A stretch of DNA of 64,000 nucleotides from Gammaproteobacteria bacterium (GTDB lineage: Bacteria; Pseudomonadota; Gammaproteobacteria; Steroidobacterales; Steroidobacteraceae). Below are positions 25,829 to 35,346 of the stretch, piece by piece. The stretch lies in contig JAJPKM010000018.1 in assembly GCA_021323735.1 (NCBI GenBank), positions 1-64,000 of the forward strand, written 5' to 3'. Every line of letters begins with the position of its first letter. Position 1 is the stretch's first letter. A program made the position numbers and the translations under genes. Under the pieces are notes generated by a model. It was not told where the DNA came from. It was given only the letters and a program-made list of their open reading frames with translations, and did no database searches.

Positions 25829-26395
25829 CTACCACGCCTTGAAAAACCGATTGGCGTTCTGTGCCGCTGCCTGCTTGGCCTTCTGACTCTCCAGTGCTTG
25901 TTGTTCTAGTAACGCTTGATGCTGTGCCTGCACTTGCTTGGTCTGCGCGTCCGCGGCTTCAGCCTGTTTTTTGGCCTCCAGAAGTTGTTGTTGTTGGGAG
26001 GCTAGGCGGGCATTTGCCGCATCCAATTGCGCTTGGAGCTGCGCCTTGGTCATGGTCGCCGTGACGGGTTGAGCAACGGCACTGGGAATGAAGAAACTCG
26101 CTAGTGCGGTCGCGCCTGTCGACACAGTTCCAGTAGACTTTGCAGCGACCCCGGCTGAGCCGGCGGCAACGGCAAATATGATCAGTGAGTTGATGAGCCA
26201 AAAGCCGGCGGCCTGTAGGTAGCGTAGTTTCGCAGCTGTGATGACGAACCCGCCTAGTGCAAAGCTCAATAAGAGTGCCGCCCAGCGGGGAGCGATTTCT
26301 GGAAATTGGAAGCAGACGGCGTTAGACAGAAACATTACAAGTGCCCCGGCCATGCCGGGTGTCACCATGGACTTTGGATTGAGGAATTCATTCAC
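25829..26395 (-). CDS. Membrane protein with long C-terminal coiled coil
   Basis: A 188-residue protein. Three hydrophobic segments appear at about 15-35, 42-62 and 69-90; residues about 112-180 are a Q/A/K-rich coiled coil (QLQAQLDAANARLASQQQQL). The GTG start follows AAGGAGAAA at eight bases; an upstream ATG at 26452 would add 19 residues without a ribosome site. The function is unknown. It is divergent from the membrane protein/phosphoesterase pair with an unusually long 594-base gap. Similar Q/A-rich tails occur in phage-like and envelope proteins. Confidence 0.65.
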   Translation of the reverse strand: MNEFLNPKSMVTPGMAGALVMFLSNAVCFQFPEIAPRWAALLLSFALGGFVITAAKLRYLQAAGFWLINSLIIFAVAAGSAGVAAKSTGTVSTGATALASFFIPSAVAQPVTATMTKAQLQAQLDAANARLASQQQQLLEAKKQAEAADAQTKQVQAQHQALLEQQALESQKAKQAAAQNANRFFKAW

Positions 26396-26989
26396 GGTTT
26401 TCTCCTTCTCGGTCGGCCCAATTGTCGCTAGCTCGCCAGGGTCATTAGTCATAGGTAGTTCGCGTCATCTTCAACTTGCTACTTGCGCAAAATCCGTTTT
26501 TAGCCCGGCAAAGTCTGTCCAGATGGAATGCTCGCCGCTGCAATTGAGCGGCACGAACGTGGAATATCGTGGGGTCGAAAACCCTAACGGTAAAAGGCAG
26601 AAGTGAAGAAGATGTGGTTGAATGCCGGTCCGGCGGCGGCGAGAACGCAATCATCATTTCATCCTTGAATTGATCCATCGGCAGTTTTTGCTTCTGGTAT
26701 TGAAGCTATTCCTAACCCAATTCCGGGTCAATAGGTCTGCGGGCTGACGACCGATTATTTGTCTAATCTGCTCGCCGATCAAGCATGCAATTACGTGTTG
26801 CGGCGCAAATCTGTCCGCGCGACGCATGCGTTGTGGTGTCGATGTCATCTCCAGAGGGCCGCGTGTAGGTCGACAAGGCGCGGCGCAAGGTGGGCTCGTC
26901 CATATGGGATTGCGCGGACGAACGGAGGGGCTTACAGTGGCGCTTGTTAACTCGGGCCGACAACAACAAAGCCATGGATTGGAGGCAAC
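26396..26989. other. Long intergenic region, no supported gene
   Basis: Nearly 600 bases between two divergent genes, with only short, low-quality open frames. I see no tRNA, terminator, repeat or insertion-sequence end. The part near 26480-26740 is visibly less GC-rich than the surrounding chromosome. TTGGAGGCAAC just before 26990 is the ribosome site of the next gene. Regulatory RNA or decayed sequence are both possible. Confidence 0.5.
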
Positions 26990-28252
26990 ATGAACACGGA
27001 ATTCGCCCAAAGATCGTTCGGGATATTAATTTTGGTGTGTGCCGGCGCTGTGCCATGTGTAGTGGCCTCACTCGCGCTCGCGCAGTCTCCGGCGGTCACG
27101 GGCAATCCGGCGGTGTCCGCCACCGCGCTTGCTGCAGACGGCCTGCAGATAGTATCTCTGGCGGAATCCCAAGATAGCGATTCTATCAACGGGAAGCCAA
27201 GTCATATCCGGCTCAATGGCAAGTTGTGGGTGGTTCTGAATCATCCCCTGCCTGACGGCGCGAAGAATTACGCTCTGTTCCTCAATGACGAAGAGATCAA
27301 GGGGCTGGATCCCGCGGTTGTCACAAGCTACCGGTCGCAGCCTGCGGTTCTCTTTACATTGAAGCGAAGTTCAGTGAATGACGCGTTCTGGAGGGACTTG
27401 CTGGGTTCACCACGCAGTGACCATGTCTACGTAAGGGTGTCTCTGGGGCGACAGTCCGGAGCGGGGCCATCCGACAGAATTGCGGGTGCGCCCGAGAGTG
27501 CGCATTTCGGGCTGGAGGTGTTTACGCGCTTGGATCTGGGCCTCGCAGCGGGGGCCATCCTGCTGGTCCTGATATTCGTGTGGGGTCATGCACGCACTAG
27601 GACCACGCTGCGTGACAATCTGCTGCCTCAGTTGGCCCCCTCACAGCAGCCGTACAGCCTGGGCCGCTCGCAGATGGCCTTCTGGTTCACGTTAATCTTC
27701 GCGGCATTTGTGGTGCTGTTTTTCGTACTGCAGGACACCAATGTTCTGACCTCCCAGGCACTGTGTCTCATGGGAATATCCGGCGCCACCGCAGCCGCGG
27801 CCATCGCTGTGGATGTTGGCAGGACTTCACCGGCCGATGTTACAAATTGCGCCCTTCAGGCGCTTGGACTCAACACCTACGAGGATGTCCAGCGTGTGCA
27901 ACAGGAAATCATCGTTCGTCAACAGCAGCTGGCAGCGCTGCCGCCCACCAGTCCACAGCGAACGCAACTGCAGATTGAAATCAACGATCGCGGCAGCATC
28001 TTGCGCACTTACCATGACAAGACGCGGCCCTTCGTCAGCCAGGGATGGTTCAAGGACGTCACGACGGATATCAACGGCCCCACGGTACATCGGCTCCAGG
28101 TCGTCTCCTGGACGGCTGCGCTCGGTGCCATATTCTTGTATTCCGTCTATCGCAATCTGGCGATGCCGGAATTCAACGGCACATTGCTGGCGCTGATGGG
28201 CATTAGCAGCGCGGGCTATGTGGGGTTCAAGGTTCAGGAAGTGAACAGCTGA
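26990..28252 (+). CDS. Membrane protein paired with a phosphoesterase
   Basis: A 420-residue membrane protein with a signal peptide (to about residue 32), then a soluble extracytoplasmic domain (about 33-178) and one helix at about 180-198. RSQMAFWFTLIFAAFVVLFFV starts the next helix near 224, and another hydrophobic segment lies near 252-272. A helical QEIIVRQQQLAAL coiled region (about 300-335) precedes two final helices (about 365-384 and 395-412). The two membrane pairs share a pattern (SQMAFWF...LCLMGISGAT versus LQVVSWT...LALMGISSAG), which looks like an internal duplication. Function is unknown. The next gene begins one base after its stop, so the two are coupled. Confidence 0.7.
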   Translation: MNTEFAQRSFGILILVCAGAVPCVVASLALAQSPAVTGNPAVSATALAADGLQIVSLAESQDSDSINGKPSHIRLNGKLWVVLNHPLPDGAKNYALFLNDEEIKGLDPAVVTSYRSQPAVLFTLKRSSVNDAFWRDLLGSPRSDHVYVRVSLGRQSGAGPSDRIAGAPESAHFGLEVFTRLDLGLAAGAILLVLIFVWGHARTRTTLRDNLLPQLAPSQQPYSLGRSQMAFWFTLIFAAFVVLFFVLQDTNVLTSQALCLMGISGATAAAAIAVDVGRTSPADVTNCALQALGLNTYEDVQRVQQEIIVRQQQLAALPPTSPQRTQLQIEINDRGSILRTYHDKTRPFVSQGWFKDVTTDINGPTVHRLQVVSWTAALGAIFLYSVYRNLAMPEFNGTLLALMGISSAGYVGFKVQEVNS

Positions 28253-28253
28253 T

Positions 28254-29672
28254 ATGGCGAACATCAAACATGTCGTGGTGCTGATGTTGGAGAATCGGTC
28301 CTTCGACTCCATGCTGGGGCGTCTGTACCCAGGTGATGCGAATTACCGAGGTCTGACGCTGCTCGAGTACAACAACTACCAGAGCACCGGATACGGAGTT
28401 TGGAACGATAAGGGCATGCTACCAAGTACCGCCACCATTCCTGATCCGGATCCCGGCGAGTTATTCACAGATATGAATACTCAGCTGTTTGGCACCCCGG
28501 TCCGGCCGGAGACTCCGGCTGATATGAGTGGCTTTGCGCAGAGCTATGCAACCCAGCCAGGGAAGGGTATCTATGCGCCATCCGCCGTCATGCATTACTT
28601 CACACCGGATCAAGTGCCCGTGATCAGTACGCTGGCCACAACATTCGGCGTTTGCGATCAGTGGCATGCCTCAGCACCGTGTCAGACCTGGCCGAATCGT
28701 TTCTTTGCCCACACCGGCACCTCTTTGGGATGCGTCAACAACAAAGACTTCTCGATTCCGTTTACTGCTCCCAGTATCTTCGGACAGTTGCAGGCCGCCG
28801 GAGTTTCTTGGCGGGTATACTTCCACGACATGCCACAGTCCATCTTGCTGAAGGACGTGTGGTTACATGCCGTTACCCACTATCGTGGCTTCTCGCAGTT
28901 CCTGGCTGACGCCCACTCCGGAACGCTGCCCAACTACAGCTTCATCGAACCGAGATATTTCGCCGATCTGTTCGGTGTTTTCAGCCCGAATGATGAACAT
29001 CCTCCCCATAACGTCGTCCACGGCGAAACGCTGATCGCCAGTGTCTATAACGCGCTGCGCAGTTCCGTGTGCTGGACAAACACGTTGCTTATCATTACCT
29101 ATGATGAACACGGCGGCTGTTACGATCATGTGCGGCCGCCAGCAGCCACACCACCCGACGGATGGGTTTCGCAACCGGACCAGTTTGAATTTAACGCCTA
29201 TGGGGTCCGCGTACCCACAGTGATCGTCTCGCCATGGATTCCCCCGGGCAGCAAGATTCGCAACCCTCGAGGCGGCGATGGCACCGGAACACCGTTTGAT
29301 CACACCTCCATCATCAAGACGGTGCGCGATCTGTTCTTAGCCGGGACGGGCCAGCTGACCGCTCGCGAGGCTGCAGCGCCGAGTCTCATTGGTGCGCTCA
29401 GCCTCCCGGATGCGACCAACCTGGGCCCCCCAAGTCTGACGCCTTCGGCCGTACAGGCAACGCTCGCTCAAGTATCAACCCTGGCATCCGGGGAACCGAA
29501 TGGTATTCAGGCAGCGCTCGCGGCCGCGAGCCACAATCTTCCGGCGAACGCTCCCGCATCTGTGACCGAACTTCCCGCCGATGGGATGCCGCTGACGCCT
29601 GCAAGCTATTCGACTGTGACCGCTGCGGCGGCTACTGCGACCGACCGCATTAAGTCATTTCTCGGCGTTTGA
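28254..29672 (+). CDS. Phosphoesterase family protein (phospholipase C / acid phosphatase fold)
   Basis: A 472-residue member of the family of bacterial phospholipase C and acid phosphatase AcpA. The metal/nucleophile motif ENRSFDSMLG is at residues 13-22, followed by CDQWHASAPCQTWPNRFF and LLIITYDEHGGCYDHVRPP, which carry the remaining ligands. Known secreted members have a twin-arginine or Sec signal, but this one has none: it begins MANIKHVVVLMLENRSFD. The last ~90 residues are an Ala/Pro/Ser-rich tail unlike the catalytic domain. It is coupled to the upstream membrane protein, which may export or anchor it. The substrate is unknown. Confidence 0.87.
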   Translation: MANIKHVVVLMLENRSFDSMLGRLYPGDANYRGLTLLEYNNYQSTGYGVWNDKGMLPSTATIPDPDPGELFTDMNTQLFGTPVRPETPADMSGFAQSYATQPGKGIYAPSAVMHYFTPDQVPVISTLATTFGVCDQWHASAPCQTWPNRFFAHTGTSLGCVNNKDFSIPFTAPSIFGQLQAAGVSWRVYFHDMPQSILLKDVWLHAVTHYRGFSQFLADAHSGTLPNYSFIEPRYFADLFGVFSPNDEHPPHNVVHGETLIASVYNALRSSVCWTNTLLIITYDEHGGCYDHVRPPAATPPDGWVSQPDQFEFNAYGVRVPTVIVSPWIPPGSKIRNPRGGDGTGTPFDHTSIIKTVRDLFLAGTGQLTAREAAAPSLIGALSLPDATNLGPPSLTPSAVQATLAQVSTLASGEPNGIQAALAAASHNLPANAPASVTELPADGMPLTPASYSTVTAAAATATDRIKSFLGV

Positions 29673-29898
29673 GCTGAGCCTGCGCCCGCGCCACTCGCGC
29701 ACCCACCCAACTTGCCGGCGTTGGGCGAGCGCATGGACGGCACGAAGAGCTCGGCGTCCGAAGAAGTTGGAATGGGTCTGGAATCATGATATTGCTGCAC
29801 CAACGTGAGTATGATCACGACCATCGGCTCGCACAAATAGAAACACAATCTGGTCCATAAGGACGAAACCGCCGTTGCCGCGACATACAGGAGTATTC

Positions 29899-30573
29899 AT
29901 GAAGCTTCCAATCCTTGCACTCATTGGCGCCGCCATCGTTCTTCAGGCTGGTTGCGTGACTGGGCGCCGCTCGATTTCTCTTCCGATTTCAACGCATGCT
30001 GTATCCTCCGCTACGCGAGGCCAGGTATATATCGCGTCGGTTACGGATAATCGACATTTCGAGAACAAGCCCTCCGATCCGTCGATTCCTTCAATTGACG
30101 GCGACGTTACAAAGTTGTCGGCTCTGGAGAAGGATCGAATGATTGGGCGTCAGCGCAATACCTGGGGTAAGGCAATGGGCGATATCGGTTTGAAGGACGA
30201 TGATTCAGTTACCAAGAGAGTCCGACTGCTAGTGGAAGAAGGGTTGCGCCGGAAAGGATATGGCATCTCTCTTGATCCCAAGGCTCCGGTTGCTGCGGCT
30301 GTGTCCGTCGACGAGTTCTGGGGTTGGGGTACTCCGGGGTTTTGGGCGCTCACCTTCGAAGCAAAGATTCAATGCACGATTTCGGTAACCACTGCTCGCG
30401 GAGCCCAGAAGTCGATCGTGAAAGGATACGGGATCAATCATGGTCAAGTCGCCAAGGATGCCAATTGGCAAGAGGCATTTGATCCGGCTTTCGAAGACTT
30501 TATCACCAGCTTTGGTGCGCAGTGGGATACCCTGGTCCCAGGACCGGGCAACGTCGACGGCGCGCGAAGATGA
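29899..30573 (+). CDS. Lipoprotein of unknown function
   Basis: A 224-residue lipoprotein with lipobox LQAGC (Cys at residue 19). Residue +2 is valine, compatible with the outer membrane. The mature part contains a DNRHFENKPSDPSIPSIDGD loop and VRLLVEEGLRRKGYGISLD, a pattern similar to YajG-type lipoproteins. An aromatic FWGWGTPGFWALTFEAKI strand follows. ATG 29899 sits seven bases after AGGAG; an upstream in-frame ATG adds eight residues only. Function is not known. Confidence 0.7.
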   Translation: MKLPILALIGAAIVLQAGCVTGRRSISLPISTHAVSSATRGQVYIASVTDNRHFENKPSDPSIPSIDGDVTKLSALEKDRMIGRQRNTWGKAMGDIGLKDDDSVTKRVRLLVEEGLRRKGYGISLDPKAPVAAAVSVDEFWGWGTPGFWALTFEAKIQCTISVTTARGAQKSIVKGYGINHGQVAKDANWQEAFDPAFEDFITSFGAQWDTLVPGPGNVDGARR

Positions 30574-30598
30574 GCGCAATCCCAATCGCTAATCAACC

Positions 30599-32152
30599 AT
30601 GGCTCAGCACAAAAAATTTCTGACGGTCCGGCTGGCCGCCGTGGTGATCTGCCTGCCGCTCTGCTTTGGCGTCGTCGAGGCTGAAGCTGCCGATCTGTCC
30701 GGGCATGAGCTCGTAGCCGACTCGTTGCGTGTGATGGGTCACAAGATCGATTTGCGCCAGGTCAACCGTGTGCGATTCGATGTAAAACTGGTGACTCGGG
30801 ATATCGTTGAGAATGAGCACACGGGGGAGCCATATCCCACCAGTGTGAGCGAGGCGGAGGTCATAGAGGATTTCGCCGCCGGCGATAGGGTTGCGGAGTC
30901 GCGGAGCGATGCGCATCACCTGGTTCGAGATCTGCTGCTGGGAGCGGCGGAGCAATTCGAATACTTCGAGGATGCCAAGATCGTCCGTACCAGGGCCACA
31001 TTGGCACGGCCCGGTTGGCAGGCACGCAATCCGCTCCGTGCGCTCCTCTTGGCGGACAAAGCCGATGACTTGCGCAGAGAGCAGGATGTGCAGCTTCATG
31101 AGAGCCTGCAGCATGTCGTGTCCTTTTCGGTGGGGCAGGTTCGCGTGAAACTATTCTTGGACGCTCAGACCCAATTCATCACGGCGGCGGAGGCGTTCTT
31201 CGGTTCTTCGCATGCGACCAGCTCGGACATTGCGAGGAACGCGGTGGGCGATATTCGCGAACGCACCGAGTTCATGTTGTGGGATATCGGCGCCGGTTTA
31301 CGCTTTCCAACGCAGTGGGACACTTACCAAAACGACGTACTGCTGCAGACGGTCGTTTTGACGGGAACTCCCGTCATTGATCCTAAGCGCGATCCGAGCG
31401 TCAGCTTGAGCGCCGGCACGAATCAGCAAGTCGATCGGCTGCGGTCGACGGATATCAATCACATACCTCTGAATTCGGCGATCTCGGGCGCGCCGGATCC
31501 GCACCGAGGCATCGAGACCATCGCCCCGGGTGTCGTCCAGATACCGGCGTCCTGGTACACAACCCTGGTCGAGCAGGAAGACGGCGTGGTCGTCATAGAT
31601 GCACCCATCTCCTCAGGCTATTCGGCACAGGTGATCGAAGAGGCAGCCCGGCGCTTCCCCGGGCGTCCCATCAAGGCGGTCATCACGTCCACCGCGTTCT
31701 TCTGGCATATCGCAGGGGTACGAGAGTACGCGGCACGGCATATTCCGATTTATGTGCGCGACCTCAATGAAAGCACGGTACGGCGCATTCTCGACTCACC
31801 GCATACGCTCGTGCCCGATCGTCTGTCGGCGCATCCGGCCAAGGCTGTGATACGCGCGGTGAGCCGACCCACCCAGATAGGACACGGCAGGAACGCATTG
31901 ATGGTCATGCCCATTGCCCTGGCAGCTGAACCCATGCTCATGACCTACATTGCGGATGCCCGCCTGCTGCACACCGGTGAAATGATTCAGCCGCTGGGGC
32001 CGAACGGCTCGCTGCTCTATCCGGAATCGCTGATCGAGATTCGAGACACCGTCATTCGCGAGAAATTGGATGCCCAGCAGCTGATCGGAATGCACATGAG
32101 CCCGATCTCCTGGAAGGATCTCGAGGCGGCAATCGCGGACAGCGGGAACTGA
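30599..32152 (+). CDS. Exported metallo-beta-lactamase-fold protein lacking the metal motif
   Basis: A 517-residue protein with a signal peptide (about 1-31), a long N-terminal domain (about 32-300) and a metallo-beta-lactamase-like domain. The domain begins IAPGVVQIPASWYTTLVEQEDGVVVIDAP and then PGRPIKAVITSTAFFWHIAG. At the place of HxHxDH the protein has STAFFWH (364-370), so only the last histidine (His370) survives and zinc binding in the standard way is not possible. Such degenerate relatives exist in other environmental bacteria, to my recollection. The start follows the lipoprotein gene by 25 bases, so they may be co-transcribed. Confidence 0.75.
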   Translation: MAQHKKFLTVRLAAVVICLPLCFGVVEAEAADLSGHELVADSLRVMGHKIDLRQVNRVRFDVKLVTRDIVENEHTGEPYPTSVSEAEVIEDFAAGDRVAESRSDAHHLVRDLLLGAAEQFEYFEDAKIVRTRATLARPGWQARNPLRALLLADKADDLRREQDVQLHESLQHVVSFSVGQVRVKLFLDAQTQFITAAEAFFGSSHATSSDIARNAVGDIRERTEFMLWDIGAGLRFPTQWDTYQNDVLLQTVVLTGTPVIDPKRDPSVSLSAGTNQQVDRLRSTDINHIPLNSAISGAPDPHRGIETIAPGVVQIPASWYTTLVEQEDGVVVIDAPISSGYSAQVIEEAARRFPGRPIKAVITSTAFFWHIAGVREYAARHIPIYVRDLNESTVRRILDSPHTLVPDRLSAHPAKAVIRAVSRPTQIGHGRNALMVMPIALAAEPMLMTYIADARLLHTGEMIQPLGPNGSLLYPESLIEIRDTVIREKLDAQQLIGMHMSPISWKDLEAAIADSGN

Positions 32153-32193
32153 GCTGATGCGCCACCCGTCAGCCCTAGCCTGAACAGCTCCTG

Positions 32194-34101
32194 CTAAGCG
32201 CTGCCCACCGACCGGATGCGCGTCTGACCCTGCAGCGCCCACCACTGCTCCACTTGCGTGGTGATTCCCGCGGGATCGAGTCCCGCTCGCGCGAGGCATG
32301 TATCGCGCGTGCCGTGTTCGATGAAGCGATCGGGGATGCCGATGTGCAGCATGGGCAGCTGCAATCCGGCAGCTGCGAGCAATTCGCCCACGCCCGCGCC
32401 GGCGCCGCCGATGATGGCGTTCTCCTCGATGGTAATGATGGCGCGATGCCGTGCGGCGATCGAGACAATCATGTTCTCATCGAGAGGTTTTACGAAGCGC
32501 ATGTTGACCAGCGTGGCGTCCAGGCGGTCGGCAATTTTCTGCGCCGATTCGACCAGCACGCCGAATGCCAATATCGCTAGCCCGCTGCGGCCTTCGCGGC
32601 GCAGCTGTGCCACGCCCACCGGGAGCGCCGTCATTTCCGTAGCAATGGGCACTCCGGGCCCACTGCCCCGCGGATAGCGAATGGCCGACGGGGAGCTCAA
32701 CGTGGTGCCGGTGTACAGCATCTGACGGCACTCATTCTCATCCGCTGGGGCCATGATGACCATGTTAGGGATGCAGCGCAGGAACGAGAGGTCGTAGCTG
32801 CCCTGATGTGTGGCGCCATCGCTGCCGACCAGGCCGGCGCGGTCGATGGCGAACACCACCGGCAGATTCTGCAGCGCGACATCATGAATGAGCTGATCGT
32901 AAGCCCGCTGCAGGAAAGTCGAATAAATCGCCACCACGGGTTTCAAGCCCTCGACGGCCATGCCGGCGGCGAGCGTCACGGCGTGCTGCTCGGCAATCGC
33001 CACGTCGAAATAGCGCGTGGGAAAGCGCTTGGAATATTCCACCAGGCCCGAGCCCTCGCGCATCGCCGGCGTGATGCCGACGATGCAAGGATCGCGCTCC
33101 GCCATGTCGCACAGCCACTTGCCGAAAATCTGCGAGTACGTCGGTCCGGTGCTCGCTTCCTTGAAAATCATGCCGCTGGCCGGATCGAACGGCCCCGGTC
33201 CATGCCATTTGATCGGATCCGCCTCGGCCGGCGCGTAGCCCTTGCCCTTGCGGGTGACCACGTGCAGAAACTGCGGGCCGCGCAGGCTCTGTAGATTGCT
33301 CAAGGTACTGACGAGCGCGTTCACATCGTGACCGTCGACCGGGCCTATGTAGTTGAAGCCCATTTCCTCGAACAAGGTGCCGGGCAATACCATGCCTTTC
33401 AAATGCTCTTCCGAGCGGCGTGCGAGTTCCCACACCGTGGGCATTTGGCGCAGGACCTTCTTGCCGCTCTCGCGCAGGTGGGAGTACATCTTCCCCGACA
33501 GCACGCGCGCCAGATAATTCGAGAGGGCACCGACGTTTTCCGATATCGACATGTCGTTGTCGTTCAGCACCACCAACAAATCGGCGGGCAGCGAGCCGGC
33601 GTGATTCAGCGCTTCGAACGCCATTCCCGCGGTGAGCGCACCGTCGCCGATGATGGCCACCACGCGGCGATTCTCTCCGCGTTGCGCCGCCGCGACGGCC
33701 ATGCCTAGGGCTGCGCTGATCGAGGTGCTGGAGTGGCCGACCCCAAAAGTGTCGTATTCGCTCTCGCTGCGGGTGGGGAAGGGTGCCAGGCCCGCGTCCT
33801 GCTTGATGGTGTGCAGCTGGTCTCGCCGGCCGGTCAGCACCTTGTGAGGATAGGCCTGGTGCCCGACGTCCCAGACCAGGCGGTCATTGGGGGTATTGAA
33901 CACGTAATGCAGGGCTATCGTGAGCTCTACAGTGCCCAATCCTGCAGCAAAATGCCCGCCTCGGGTGGCGACGCTGTGAATGAGGAATTGGCGTAATTCC
34001 TGTGCCAAATCGGCTAATTTCGCCGCGGGCAGCCGGCGAAGGTCGGCCGGTGAGGCAATGGTTTCGAGCAACGGATAGGCTGTTTCGGGCGGAAGGTCCA
34101 T
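32194..34101 (-). CDS. dxs: 1-deoxy-D-xylulose-5-phosphate synthase
   Basis: A 635-residue thiamine-diphosphate enzyme that condenses pyruvate and glyceraldehyde 3-phosphate, the first step of the MEP isoprenoid pathway. Seen are the thiamine pocket [20 protein letters not shown] (histidine in the substrate site), [18 protein letters not shown] with the GDG...NN-type magnesium motif completed by [10 protein letters not shown], and the C-terminal domain [17 protein letters not shown]. Length is normal. A consensus-like promoter lies immediately upstream, with almost no 5' leader. It is divergent from the squalene synthase operon, consistent with supply of precursors for hopanoids. Confidence 0.97.
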   Translation of the reverse strand: MDLPPETAYPLLETIASPADLRRLPAAKLADLAQELRQFLIHSVATRGGHFAAGLGTVELTIALHYVFNTPNDRLVWDVGHQAYPHKVLTGRRDQLHTIKQDAGLAPFPTRSESEYDTFGVGHSSTSISAALGMAVAAAQRGENRRVVAIIGDGALTAGMAFEALNHAGSLPADLLVVLNDNDMSISENVGALSNYLARVLSGKMYSHLRESGKKVLRQMPTVWELARRSEEHLKGMVLPGTLFEEMGFNYIGPVDGHDVNALVSTLSNLQSLRGPQFLHVVTRKGKGYAPAEADPIKWHGPGPFDPASGMIFKEASTGPTYSQIFGKWLCDMAERDPCIVGITPAMREGSGLVEYSKRFPTRYFDVAIAEQHAVTLAAGMAVEGLKPVVAIYSTFLQRAYDQLIHDVALQNLPVVFAIDRAGLVGSDGATHQGSYDLSFLRCIPNMVIMAPADENECRQMLYTGTTLSSPSAIRYPRGSGPGVPIATEMTALPVGVAQLRREGRSGLAILAFGVLVESAQKIADRLDATLVNMRFVKPLDENMIVSIAARHRAIITIEENAIIGGAGAGVGELLAAAGLQLPMLHIGIPDRFIEHGTRDTCLARAGLDPAGITTQVEQWWALQGQTRIRSVGSA

Positions 34102-34111
34102 AGCGGCTCAG

Positions 34112-34140
34112 TTTATACTGCCAGGCCCTTATCGTGGCAA
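34112..34140 (-). promoter_or_regulatory. Sigma-70-type promoter of dxs
   Basis: On the minus strand TTGCCA (34140-34135) and TATAAA (34117-34112) are separated by exactly 17 bases. The start codon of dxs is at 34101, so transcription would begin about four bases upstream of it. This predicts a nearly leaderless mRNA, consistent with the lack of a good Shine-Dalgarno sequence before the ATG. Confidence 0.6.
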
Positions 34141-34227
34141 TGGACTACAACCTCCTGTTGCGCATTTGCACCAGGTTTGACCCGCCTACATGGTGCTATT
34201 TTCGCAGGTTTCCGAGATACTGCCCGC

Positions 34228-35346
34228 ATGGATTCCGTCAGCTCAGATGAGGTCTACCAGGATCAGATTTTGCCGCATGTTTCACGCACTTTTGCGTTGA
34301 CCATACCGCAACTGCCGCCTGCCCTCAGTATTTCCGTCACCAGCGCCTACCTGCTGTGCAGAATTGCCGACACCATTGAGGACGAACCAGCCCTGTCCGC
34401 TCCGGAGACGCTGTCTTTCCTGCAGCGATTCAGTGCCGTGGTCGCCGGGAGCGGCGATGCCGCCGCCCTGGCCCGCGATGTGGAGCATCGGCTGTCGGAC
34501 CGCACTTTGCCGACGGAGCGCGATCTGGTCAGCAACATGGACCGCGTCGTGCGGGTCGCCTCCGGCCTAAGCGCAGTCCAGCATGAGGCCATCAAGCGCT
34601 GCGTGCAGCTCATGTGCTACGGCATGCCGCGCTTCCAGTTCAATGCCAGCGTCAAGGGCCTAGCCAGGTCCGGCGATTTGGACGATTACTGCTACTATGT
34701 CGCGGGCGTCGTGGGCGAGATGCTCACCGACCTGTTTTGCGACTATTCCCCGGAAATTGCGCGTCGGCGCACGGCCTTGAGCGCGCTGGCTGCGTCCTTT
34801 GCCCAAGGGCTGCAGATGACGAATATTCTCAAAGATGTCTGGGAGGATCGCAGCCGCGGCGTCAGCTGGCTGCCCCAGGATGTGTTTACCCGCCACGGAA
34901 TCGATCTGGGTCAATTTTCCGGCGAATCCGCCGATCCGCGCTTCAGTGCCGGCATGACGGAGCTCGTGGCCGTTGCCCATGCACATTTGCGCAATGCCCT
35001 GGATTACACATTATTAATTCCCGGCAAGGAGAAAGGCATTCGCCGCTTCTGTCTATGGGCCATAGGCCTTGCCATACTGACTTTACGCAAGATCGCGCAC
35101 AACCCAGGGTTCACGGCCGGTGCCCAGGTCAAAGTATCGAGAACCGCAGTGAAGATGACCGTGCTCGCAACCAATACCTTCATCGGCAGCGATTGGGTGC
35201 TGCGGCGCTTCTTCGCGGCGGCGGCGCGGGGTGTGCCGCTGGCGCAGCTGCCTGAGATCCGGCGCCCGCGCCCGATGCACGTCATGACGGACAACGACCT
35301 CGACGCGGAACATCCGCGGCGCCGGTACGGGAGTTCCGGGTCGTGA
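34228..35346 (+). CDS. sqs: Squalene synthase (squalene/phytoene synthase family)
   Basis: A 372-residue head-to-head prenyl synthase that joins two farnesyl diphosphates to squalene. The first aspartate motif is DTIED (48-52) in YLLCRIADTIEDEP; the second is DVWED (203-207) in MTNILKDVWEDRSRG. YCYYVAGVVGEML resembles eukaryotic-type squalene synthases rather than HpnC/HpnD, and its length (372) is also greater. HpnC, HpnD and HpnE are absent from the cluster, so a one-polypeptide reaction is the simplest reading. A hydrophobic C-terminal segment may associate with the membrane. The next gene starts within its stop as GTGA. A start at 34177 is open but less likely. Confidence 0.9.
   Translation: MDSVSSDEVYQDQILPHVSRTFALTIPQLPPALSISVTSAYLLCRIADTIEDEPALSAPETLSFLQRFSAVVAGSGDAAALARDVEHRLSDRTLPTERDLVSNMDRVVRVASGLSAVQHEAIKRCVQLMCYGMPRFQFNASVKGLARSGDLDDYCYYVAGVVGEMLTDLFCDYSPEIARRRTALSALAASFAQGLQMTNILKDVWEDRSRGVSWLPQDVFTRHGIDLGQFSGESADPRFSAGMTELVAVAHAHLRNALDYTLLIPGKEKGIRRFCLWAIGLAILTLRKIAHNPGFTAGAQVKVSRTAVKMTVLATNTFIGSDWVLRRFFAAAARGVPLAQLPEIRRPRPMHVMTDNDLDAEHPRRRYGSSGS

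Noticed and set aside
26654-27010. Possible small gene (118 codons) on the minus strand in the long gap
   Set aside because: No ribosome site and an Arg/Ser/Pro-rich product; it overlaps the start of the membrane-protein gene.
32153-32193. Possible bidirectional terminator between the degenerate metallo-beta-lactamase gene and dxs
   Set aside because: Only a 5-base inverted repeat (GCTGA...TCAGC) and no T tract.
34278-34286. parS-like half site TGTTTCACG
   Set aside because: Only one half of the palindrome matches, it lies inside the squalene synthase gene, and the other half is CACTTTTGC rather than TGAAACA.
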